Part shown: positions 5,695-11,773 of the stretch, in pieces
Layout: the number at the start of each line of letters is the position of its first letter
How positions within the stretch are numbered: the stretch's first letter is position 1
Source of the DNA: Acidobacteriota bacterium
GTDB lineage: Bacteria > Acidobacteriota > Terriglobia > Terriglobales > Acidobacteriaceae
DNA: 11,773 nt
NCBI GenBank assembly: GCA_021781255.1
Contig: JAJXXG010000390.1
Coordinates: 1 to 11,773, forward strand
Direction of reading: 5' to 3'
Position numbers and translations under genes: made by a program
Notes under the pieces: generated by a model
The model's database searches: none
Seen by the model: only the letters and a program-made list of their open reading frames with translations
What the model was told of the DNA's origin: nothing

Positions 5695-8295
5695 CTATCG
5701 TGCGGCTACTGCCTGTCCGGATGCGGCAAAGACCACCTTGAGCGGCGTCGCTAACGGGATGGACGCATCGACGGCAGCCTTGCGGGTTCCCTGCTGCACC
5801 TGATTTTGCGCCAGCTTTATCTCACCATTCGCAATGGCGGCATCTCCCGTCCACAGGTCAAAGCGTGCCAGGGCGGCCGGCAGCGGAGAGGATCCTGCCC
5901 CCGCATGGCCGCGCACGTCGCCACGGTTCCACTCATAGTGCAGCGTTCCCTTGGCGGAAGCTGAAAGGTCGCTGGCGCTGAATCCAGCCAGGGTCAGCTT
6001 GCCGCTGCCGTGCACAAGCCCGCCGGAGCAGCGTAGCGCGAGCAACTGACAGAGCGCGGGGGGGCTCACCTTCTCGAAATCACCCGCCAGCGTGTAGACA
6101 GGCTTTTCAGGGTCAGCGATCGTGCCGGAGATGTGCACCTGACCGCCCAGCAGAGCCGCATTCAGGTGGGTCAGATTCGCCTGCGTGGGCAGCACTTGGA
6201 CGGCGGCATCGGCGCTATGCAATGTAACAGGACCGAGAATCAGCGAATCCGCAGCCAGCGTGGCCTCCAGGCGCGGCCAGAGCGTCCCCTGCGAAGGCGA
6301 AATGCGCGCCAGCAGCGTAGAGAGGAGCGTATCGGGCTTGCGGGCTCCCAGCAGCGCAGACTGCAGGATAGCGGCATCCAGCTCAGAGAAGTGCACATCC
6401 AGATGAGGCGGGCAGGACTCGTCCGTCTCGCACGCCAATGGGACCTGCACGCTGGCAGTTCCCTTCAGAGGCCCATAGACAAAGGCAACCGGATCCCAGC
6501 GCAGCTCATTGCCGCCCAGGTGGAGCGTTGCCTGCGAAACCAGGACGGGGCTGGCCAGCACATCGCCCTTCCAGTTGGCATTACGAAAGACAATGGTGCC
6601 GGTGAGCCGGTCTGCTCCATTGTCAGGCGGCAGCGGCGCCGCAGTTGCCGGGACAGCCGGGCCGGGAGCTGCAGCGTGACCGAAGGCGTTCTCCTGCACG
6701 GGCAACCACGGGCCCTCTGCGTTCAGGTCCAAGGTAGCGGGGTCGCCAGCCAGCGCGTCCAGCAGACCCGTGTCTGCAATGCCGGCAACGTGGGCCAGCT
6801 CGCGCATGCGCGGCAGTGAAGCGGCCCCATGCACGCCCACCTGGTAGCCGCTGACGGCAAACCGCAGAGTAACCGCAAGCGGACTGGGAGCTCCCGCGGG
6901 AAGATTGACGGACGTCGCAATCGCCTGCGGCGTTCCCGCTGCTGCGGGAGCAGGCTCCAAGCTGAACCGGGGAATCTGAATTGGTCGGCTGAGGCCACCG
7001 CCGCTCAGTTCGAATCCCTCAACTGCCAGGCCGCCAGTCAGCGCACTTTGCACCGCAGGCGCGGTCTTGGCTCCCCGCAGGCTGCCGGGGCGCGCATGGC
7101 GCGGCTCTGGCTTCTGCACAGTAGGCTCTGCATTCTGCCCGTCATAGGCCAGCTTGCCCGTGACGGTCCCCTTGGCCTGCAAGCCGTCCGGCAGACCGCT
7201 GCGCATCGTCCGCAGCGCATCCAGACCCGCCTGCGCAGAGATACGCTGCAACTCAACCGTGAGCTTTGGCTGGCCATCTTCCGGCAGGTCGCCGGCAACA
7301 CGGATATGGCCATTCCCCAGCGGCGAGTCGCAGGTGAGCCCCTCCAGCGAGCGGCCCGAGTAGTGATAGACAAAACCACAATTGGCGTCAAAATCCAGCG
7401 TATCGGCGGGAGCAAACTCGGCCCGATGCACGCTGGTAGCGCGCAGGCGAGTCTTCACCTGGGCCGCCGCCGCCGTTCCATCCAGATGCAGCTCTGCCGT
7501 CAGGTCACCGCGCCATCCGGGATCAGAGCCAAGGATCAGACGGCTCAACTGTCCCAGCTGCGCCTCACGCCACTCCATATCCAGATGGATGGGCATCTGC
7601 CGCAGCTCCGGAGCGTGATGCAGCCGGGCCTCAAGACGCACAATGCCGGTATCCGCCAGGTCGAGGCTTACGTCCGTGCGCGCCGGCTGGCCACGCAGGC
7701 GCACGCGCCAGTCGCCCGGCGAATCCTGCCAGAACGAAACGTCGGCATCCAACAGCGAAAACGGCAGCTTCTCCAGCCCCTTTTTGATATTGATGCGGGA
7801 ATTCGTGGCCTCAAGATAGGGCAGCGGAGTACCCCCCTGCACGCCGGTTCCACCGGTTGTGCCGGACTGCGCAGCCGCATTGCGAAAGATGGGATCCAGA
7901 TTCCAGCGGCCATCCTGTGTGCGCACAAGGTTCAGGCTGGCCTCATCGACACTGATGGTGCTGATCTCCATCTTTCCGCGCCAGAGCGAAAGCAGGCGAA
8001 TGTCCGCGGTGACAGTGTTGGCGTGGAGCAGCGGCTCCGCACCATAGGCAGGATCTTCAGCAACGGTCAGGTCTGTGAGAACGAAGCCCGGACGGGGCAG
8101 AAGCCGCAACTCTACTGAGGAGAGGCGAACCGGGCGGCCAAGCGAAACCGCCATCAGCTGCGTAATGCGGTTCTTGTACCGGCTGATGCTGACCAGCGGC
8201 GGCACCAGGAAGGCAATGAGGAGGGCAGCCACCACCAGCAGGGCCAGCCAGATGGTCTTTCGATTACGCCGCCGGCGTTGCGCGTCTTCCGTCAT
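5695..8295 (-). CDS. AsmA-like envelope protein (866 aa)
   Basis: AsmA-family proteins are inner-membrane-anchored, mostly periplasmic beta-rich proteins; relatives (AsmA, TamB, YhdP) are tied to outer-membrane assembly and phospholipid transport. Seen here: a basic N-terminus (QRRRRNRK), one membrane helix at about residues 14-36, then the typical AsmA opening NRITQLMAVSLGRPVRLSSVELRLLPRPGFVLTDLTVAEDPAYGAEPLL, and repeating strand-rich blocks such as VDEASLNLVRTQDGRWNLD. A Pro/Ala-rich low-complexity linker sits near residues 390-420 and another near 545-560. The C-terminal third (LGPVTLHSADAAVQVLPTQ, NAALLGGQVHISGTI, and FDLWTGDAAIANGEIKLAQ) matches the AsmA C-terminal domain. The ATG at 8295 is preceded by a weak AAGAGA. 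It follows lepB by 54 bp and precedes the HAD gene by 32 bp; the upstream gap holds a 6-bp inverted repeat (8314-8319/8331-8336). Which lipid or protein it serves is unknown. Confidence 0.85.
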   Translation of the reverse strand: MTEDAQRRRRNRKTIWLALLVVAALLIAFLVPPLVSISRYKNRITQLMAVSLGRPVRLSSVELRLLPRPGFVLTDLTVAEDPAYGAEPLLHANTVTADIRLLSLWRGKMEISTISVDEASLNLVRTQDGRWNLDPIFRNAAAQSGTTGGTGVQGGTPLPYLEATNSRINIKKGLEKLPFSLLDADVSFWQDSPGDWRVRLRGQPARTDVSLDLADTGIVRLEARLHHAPELRQMPIHLDMEWREAQLGQLSRLILGSDPGWRGDLTAELHLDGTAAAAQVKTRLRATSVHRAEFAPADTLDFDANCGFVYHYSGRSLEGLTCDSPLGNGHIRVAGDLPEDGQPKLTVELQRISAQAGLDALRTMRSGLPDGLQAKGTVTGKLAYDGQNAEPTVQKPEPRHARPGSLRGAKTAPAVQSALTGGLAVEGFELSGGGLSRPIQIPRFSLEPAPAAAGTPQAIATSVNLPAGAPSPLAVTLRFAVSGYQVGVHGAASLPRMRELAHVAGIADTGLLDALAGDPATLDLNAEGPWLPVQENAFGHAAAPGPAVPATAAPLPPDNGADRLTGTIVFRNANWKGDVLASPVLVSQATLHLGGNELRWDPVAFVYGPLKGTASVQVPLACETDESCPPHLDVHFSELDAAILQSALLGARKPDTLLSTLLARISPSQGTLWPRLEATLAADSLILGPVTLHSADAAVQVLPTQANLTHLNAALLGGQVHISGTIADPEKPVYTLAGDFEKVSPPALCQLLALRCSGGLVHGSGKLTLAGFSASDLSASAKGTLHYEWNRGDVRGHAGAGSSPLPAALARFDLWTGDAAIANGEIKLAQNQVQQGTRKAAVDASIPLATPLKVVFAASGQAVAAR

Positions 8296-8349
8296 GGTCT
8301 CTTATCGTAATTCGCTCAGGTTCTCAATGGCTGAGCCGGGCGTGCCGAA

Positions 8350-9150
8350 TCAGCGGATGATGTGCAATGTACGGCTCCAGCGCGTATCTGTAAAGAAGTG
8401 CAGCACCACATGGGCCATCCACGTCAGGTTGTTGCTCATGCCGGTCTGTTCATACTGGCTTTCCGGCGTCTCAAATGACCAGTAGTTAAACAGCGGTCGG
8501 CCCACAATGTTTTCGCGGGGCACGAAACCCCAGTAGCGCGAATCCAGGCTGTTATGGCGATTGTCGCCCATCATGAAGTACTTGCCGGGAGGAACCACCA
8601 GGTCCCCGTCCTTCACGTAGCCGGGCATGGCAACCGTCCAGGCCTCGGTCGCGCCCAGGTCCGGGCTCATCGGCACTGAGGGGAAATCGTCGAGATAGTC
8701 GCGGTAGTTGTCCGCGGTGGTGGGCTGGGCATGGGGCTGGCTCTGCGGCACTCCATTCACAATCACAATGCCGTCCCGCAGGTGGATATGGTCGCCCGGC
8801 ACGGCGATAAGGCGCTTGACCAGGAACAGGTCAGGCTCGCCGGGCTTGAGGAAGACCACGATATCGCCCCGCTTCGGCTCGCGATAGTGGATCAGGGGCA
8901 TCCATCCGCTGGGCGGAGCCAGCGTGATTCTGTCCACCACCAGATGATCGCCCACCAGCAGCGTCTTCTCCATGGAGCCGGAAGGGATCACAAAATTCTG
9001 TGCCAGAAAGGTGAGGATGAACAGTCCCACCACCAGTACGGTGCAGATGCTGGCTGCCGCCTCAAACGGAGTCTCCTCCACGCTCTCCTGCCCGGGAGCG
9101 GATTGCAGCTGAGAAGGTGTGTTGGAGGCAGGCGTATTTTTCTTGGTCAT
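8350..9150 (-). CDS. lepB: Signal peptidase I, second copy in the run (266 aa)
   Basis: Type I signal peptidase cleaves Sec and Tat signal peptides on the outer face of the inner membrane by a Ser/Lys dyad. A Pro/Gln/Ser-rich N-terminus of about 28 residues precedes one membrane helix at about 33-52. Box B is VIPSGSMEKTLLVGDHLVVDR, with catalytic S59 in the canonical PSGSM context; box C is RGDIVVF; box D is FLVKRLIAVPGD with catalytic K112; box E is MMGDNRHNSLDSRYWG. About 60 residues separate boxes D and E, as in larger LepB proteins. The tail ends TRWSRTLHIIR. The ATG at 9150 has a closely placed ACAGG and no better ribosome site, so coupling to the upstream copy 54 bp away is plausible. 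It is a paralogue of the next gene upstream, clearly diverged along its length. Confidence 0.95.
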   Translation of the reverse strand: MTKKNTPASNTPSQLQSAPGQESVEETPFEAAASICTVLVVGLFILTFLAQNFVIPSGSMEKTLLVGDHLVVDRITLAPPSGWMPLIHYREPKRGDIVVFLKPGEPDLFLVKRLIAVPGDHIHLRDGIVIVNGVPQSQPHAQPTTADNYRDYLDDFPSVPMSPDLGATEAWTVAMPGYVKDGDLVVPPGKYFMMGDNRHNSLDSRYWGFVPRENIVGRPLFNYWSFETPESQYEQTGMSNNLTWMAHVVLHFFTDTRWSRTLHIIR

Positions 9151-9204
9151 CCTGTCGCTCGTTGCCCAGATGGCTGGCGGCTTGTCGACGCGGCCCTGCC
9201 GGCG

Positions 9205-9996
9205 CTAATGGATTACGCGGAAGATGCGATCCCATCGCGCAAAGCCCGCGAGGCGTGCCGAAAATTGCCCGTCGTGTCCGAGTCTATCATCCGCGGCCTG
9301 CTGCACATCGGTGGAAGAAGGGCGGCGCAGCGAGAAGTAAATCACCAGCGGTCGCGCCACAATGGCTTCACGCGGAACCAGTCCCCAGAAGCGCGAGTCC
9401 TTGCTGTGGTTGCGGTTGTCGCCCAGCAGAAAATACTGCCCCCTGGGAACAACCAGTTCTCCGTTGGAGGTGAGCCGCTGCATCTGGCGCCACCATGTGG
9501 GATCCACATTCGGGTCCGTGTAGACCCGCGCAGGAAAGTTGTCGCGAAAGACGTTCGGCGCCGCAGGCTCCAGAGCCACATACGGCTCGGCAATCGGCTG
9601 ATCGTTCACCAGCACCTTGCCGTCCTGAATTCGGATATGGTCACCGGGAATGCCAATCACGCGCTTGACCAGGTACGGCGGCGATGGGTGATGGAAGACC
9701 ACAATGTCGCCTCGTTGCACGTCGCGGTACGGCAGCAGCCAGTGCATGGGATTCGCGGGCGAGCCGGGCGGGGAAAAGATTTGTTTGTTGACGAGCAGGA
9801 AATCGCCAACGAGCAGCGTGCGCTCCATACTCTCAGAGGGAATCAGAAACGGCTGCAGTACAAACGCCAGCAGAAACAGGGCAACAACCACCGTACGCAA
9901 AAAGGAAGCGAACGCCTCCGGCACCGTGGGCAGATACGTCCAGAAGCGCCCACTCTGGCCGGAGCGGAGACTGCCGAATTGGTCCGCCGCCGCCAT
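9205..9996 (-). CDS. lepB: Signal peptidase I, first copy in the run (263 aa)
   Basis: One membrane helix at about residues 30-50 (LRTVVVALFLLAFVLQPF) is followed by box B LIPSESMERTLLVGDFLLVNK with catalytic S56; the residue before it is Glu (PSESM), not the Gly of the neighbouring copy. Box C is RGDIVVF, box D YLVKRVIGIPGD with catalytic K111, and box E LLGDNRNHSKDSRFWG. Both dyad residues are present, so activity is expected. The short Gln/Ser-containing N-terminus differs from that of its paralogue. The tail FARWDRIFRVIH matches the paralogue tail in the pattern RW-x-R-x-x-x-[IV]-I, pointing to tandem duplication. Its ATG overlaps the rnc TGA by one base (TGATG), so translation is probably coupled to rnc. 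Confidence 0.95.
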   Translation of the reverse strand: MAAADQFGSLRSGQSGRFWTYLPTVPEAFASFLRTVVVALFLLAFVLQPFLIPSESMERTLLVGDFLLVNKQIFSPPGSPANPMHWLLPYRDVQRGDIVVFHHPSPPYLVKRVIGIPGDHIRIQDGKVLVNDQPIAEPYVALEPAAPNVFRDNFPARVYTDPNVDPTWWRQMQRLTSNGELVVPRGQYFLLGDNRNHSKDSRFWGLVPREAIVARPLVIYFSLRRPSSTDVQQAADDRLGHDGQFSARLAGFARWDRIFRVIH

Positions 9997-10796
9997 CAGC
10001 TCTGCTGTTCCCCGGGCAGATCGGCTGGCACATCCCCAGCCTTGGCCGCGGCAGCCGTCAGCCGGGCCAGCGCGCGGCGCGCGGCATCCTGCTCGGCATG
10101 CTTTTTGGTGCTGCCCGTGCCCCGGGCCAAAGGCTTGCCGGGCTCGCCTTCCGCGGGCTTGAGCCGCACTTCCACAAGAAAGCGCTTCCGATGATCGGGG
10201 CCGCTCTCGCTCTTCACCTTATAGACTGGCGTTCCGGAGCGCGATGCCTGCAGATGCTCCTGCAGCGCGGACTTATAGTTGCCCAGCGCGGCGCCGGAGC
10301 GGAGTTCGCGGGCCAGGTGCTCGGCAACCTCGCCCATCACGTAACGGCGGGCAAACGTGCGCACGGGGTCCAGGCCGCCATCCAGAAACATCGCGCCAAT
10401 CACCGCCTCCATGGAGTTGGAGAGCACCGTGCCCTTGCTGCGCAGGCCACTGCGGTCTTCGCCTCGGCTCAGGCGCAGATGGTCGCCAAGACCAACGGCC
10501 TCAGCCACCTCTGCCATGTGCTGCCGGCTCACAAGCTGGGCGCGGACACGCGTTAGCTCGCCCTCGCGCCACTCGGGATGAGTTAAAAACAGCGCCTCTC
10601 CAACCACCAAGCCCAGCACCGCATCCCCAAGAAACTCCAGGCGCTCGTTATCGCCCCCCGGAACTGCGGCTCCCCCGGAACTCCCGCTGGCATGCTGGTT
10701 CGCAAGTGAGCGATGGGTCAACGCGCGCACCAGAACTTCAGGCGCCGTAAAGCAATACCCAAGTGCTGCTTCCAGTTCCGCAAGAGATGCTTGCAC
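9996..10796 (-). CDS. rnc: Ribonuclease III (266 aa)
   Basis: RNase III cuts double-stranded RNA, maturing rRNA precursors and some mRNAs; it works as a cytoplasmic dimer. The catalytic domain carries the signature NERLEFLGDAVL (E51, E54, D58), E78 in REGELTRVRAQLV, and E130 in SNSMEAVIGAMFLDGG. The residue matching E. coli Asp114 is N127. A Gly/Ser-rich insert of about 13 residues (ASGSSGGAAVPGG) sits between THRS and NERLEFLGD. A double-stranded RNA binding domain spans about 173-245 (KSALQEHLQ to KKHAEQDAARRAL), then an Ala-rich tail. The GTG at 10796 is chosen: GAGG lies 5 bases upstream and the protein then begins MQASLAELEAALGYCF, as in the family. The frame is open to a TTG at 10862 inside an inverted repeat, giving 22 extra unfamiliar residues. 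It heads the lepB-lepB-asmA-HAD run. Confidence 0.96.
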   Translation of the reverse strand: MQASLAELEAALGYCFTAPEVLVRALTHRSLANQHASGSSGGAAVPGGDNERLEFLGDAVLGLVVGEALFLTHPEWREGELTRVRAQLVSRQHMAEVAEAVGLGDHLRLSRGEDRSGLRSKGTVLSNSMEAVIGAMFLDGGLDPVRTFARRYVMGEVAEHLARELRSGAALGNYKSALQEHLQASRSGTPVYKVKSESGPDHRKRFLVEVRLKPAEGEPGKPLARGTGSTKKHAEQDAARRALARLTAAAAKAGDVPADLPGEQQS

Positions 10797-10837
10797 GTAT
10801 CCCTCAACCCAAAGGTTCGACAAGATGCCGCGAGGCA

Positions 10838-10867
10838 GACTGTTGCACTGAATACAGTGCAACGGTC
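10838..10867. promoter_or_regulatory. Perfect inverted repeat upstream of rnc: operator or leader hairpin
   Basis: GTTGCACTG (10842-10850) and CAGTGCAAC (10855-10863) form a perfect 9-base inverted repeat around AATA. After one mismatch it continues for three more pairs (GAC 10838-10840 / GTC 10865-10867). It lies about 46 bases upstream of the rnc GTG. On the minus strand its centre contains TGTATT, a possible -10 box with a weak TTACAA 18 bases before it. It could therefore be a repressor site over the promoter, or, if transcription starts upstream, a hairpin in the rnc leader. Confidence 0.5.
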
Positions 10868-10885
10868 CACCCCTTTGTAACTATT

Positions 10886-10903
10886 AGACGCTAAACCGCG
10901 TCT
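10886..10903 (-). terminator. Possible terminator hairpin after the TPR gene
   Basis: On the minus strand AGACGC and GCGTCT form a perfect 6-bp stem with a 6-base loop, starting 20 bases after the TPR gene stop. The following AATAGTTAC is AT-rich but has no U-run, so termination is uncertain; read-through into rnc is possible. Confidence 0.3.
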
Positions 10904-10922
10904 CGATGCACGCTGCCGGGGA

Positions 10923-11773
10923 TTATTGCGGAGAAGACGGGCTCTGGGGGGCAGCAGGCTTGGACGCGTCCGGTGCCGTAGCGTCCCCGGCATCCTCCTC
11001 GCAGCTGTGCCCACGAACGGCATAGGCGGCCTTGACGCCCCGTTCAGCAGCCAGGCGGGTGTCGAGCGCTCCGTCCCGGTTGGCCAGGGCCAGCTTGTAC
11101 TCGGCTACGGCTGCGTCGCGCTTGCAGTCCAGGTCGAGCATGCGGCCCAGGTAGATATGCGACCACGCGAGCAGCCGCGGCTCCTTGCTGGTGGCAATCG
11201 TCTTCTGGAAGCGATCGATGGCTTCCTCCGGATGGCCGGTCATGATGGCCGTGCGGGCTAGGATAAAGTTGGCCCTTGCCCGGTCCGCGACCGACTGTAC
11301 GGTGTCCTCGTGGACAGACAGGGCCTGGTGCGCCAAAGCACTGGCCGTAGCCACATCGCCGGCCTGCAGGCGGGCTTCGGCAAGGTCAAGCCCGGTCAGC
11401 ACGCGCGGCTTGCTCCGCTGCAGCACGTCGCCGTCCGCCTGGGTGTCAAACTCGGTTTGCTTGGCGCGGTGCACCTGCTGGTCCACGTCCATGCCGTACA
11501 CCATTTCGCCAATGGTGTCGCGAAGGCTGGCCGGCTCCTTCTCAAACTGAATCAGCTGCTCGTAAAAGTACTGGGTCAGGACGAAGCCCTGCGTCATGTC
11601 GTGGTGGACGGTGGCCAGTCGCACGGCATCCACCTTCTGCTGGTAAACCTGCCGCTGGCGCTCATAGATGGGCAGGTCAGAACGCTGCACACCGGCGGGA
11701 ATCTTGTACACCGGAACTCCGGTGTCCATCGTGCGGGCCTCAATCGCCTTGATCAGGCACTCGACCACGAGCG
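10923..11773 (-). CDS. Tetratricopeptide-repeat protein, C-terminal 283 residues, 5' end beyond the window
   Basis: The frame is open through the right edge; a GTG at 11768 lies within it but has no ribosome site in view, so the gene almost surely begins outside. Helical repeats are visible in the second half, counted from the GTG: about residues 122-150 (TGLDLAEARLQAGDVATASALAHQAL), 160-195 (ARANFILARTAIMTGHPEEAIDRFQKTI) and 196-230 (AWSHIYLGRMLDLDCKRDAAVAEYKLAL), each fitting the TPR W/L-G-Y-A-F-A-P pattern loosely. The first ~110 residues (VYQQKVDAVRLATVHHDMTQGF, LRDTIGEMVYGMDVDQQ) match no domain I can name. The C-terminus is a Pro/Ser/Ala-rich tail (SKPAAPQSPSSPQ). TPRs bind partner proteins; the partner, location and function are unknown. 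The stop is 126 bp before the rnc GTG, with a weak hairpin and an inverted repeat between, so it may be a separate unit. Confidence 0.8.
   Translation of the reverse strand, partial: LVVECLIKAIEARTMDTGVPVYKIPAGVQRSDLPIYERQRQVYQQKVDAVRLATVHHDMTQGFVLTQYFYEQLIQFEKEPASLRDTIGEMVYGMDVDQQVHRAKQTEFDTQADGDVLQRSKPRVLTGLDLAEARLQAGDVATASALAHQALSVHEDTVQSVADRARANFILARTAIMTGHPEEAIDRFQKTIATSKEPRLLAWSHIYLGRMLDLDCKRDAAVAEYKLALANRDGALDTRLAAERGVKAAYAVRGHSCEEDAGDATAPDASKPAAPQSPSSPQ

Noticed and set aside
8314..8336. 6-bp inverted repeat GCTCAG/CTGAGC between lepB and the AsmA-like gene.
   Set aside because: Short stem with an 11-base loop and no U-run; not enough to call a terminator or operator.
1..11773. Mobile element, CRISPR array, tRNA, toxin-antitoxin pair or defence island.
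   Set aside because: No transposase or integrase, direct repeats, cloverleaf or recognisable defence protein was seen on either strand; gene content is housekeeping.

Overview
The window is a GC-rich bacterial chromosomal segment of mostly housekeeping genes. Gene content and protein style suggest an acidobacterium of the Acidobacteriaceae/Terriglobia type: a MetK starting [11 protein letters not shown], two tandem signal peptidases, an AsmA-like protein, a lone MacB/FtsX-type permease and a periplasmic alpha-carbonic anhydrase. This lineage call is inference from protein resemblance, not from a marker gene. No mobile element, CRISPR array, tRNA or rRNA is visible.

Layout. (1) Bases 1-1856, minus strand: the start of a GT-C/ArnT-like membrane glycosyltransferase (cut by the window edge) lies downstream of an FtsX/MacB-type ABC permease. 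The permease has a leader with a possible 25-codon ORF and a hairpin. (2) Bases 1925-4042, plus strand: a short RodZ-like HTH membrane protein with a good promoter, then a structured metK leader, metK itself (TTG start) and a strong intrinsic terminator. (3) Bases 4224-4970, plus strand: a secreted alpha-carbonic anhydrase with one zinc-ligand histidine replaced by aspartate. It runs tail to tail, 2 bp apart, into the next block. (4) Bases 10796-4973, minus strand: a compact gene run rnc > lepB > lepB > asmA-like > HAD phosphatase, with gaps of -1, 54, 54 and 32 bp, probably one operon. (5) Bases 11773-10923, minus strand: the C-terminal part of a TPR protein upstream of rnc, separated from it by 126 bp holding a perfect 9-bp inverted repeat.

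How the genes work together: the minus-strand operon couples dsRNA processing (RNase III) to envelope export and maintenance (two signal peptidases, AsmA-like protein). MetK makes S-adenosylmethionine, and its leader looks able to hide or expose the metK ribosome binding site. This leader is the best candidate here for an undescribed regulatory element. I did not find a large novel defence or biosynthetic system; the interest lies in regulatory RNA, unusual active-site residues and gene arrangement.
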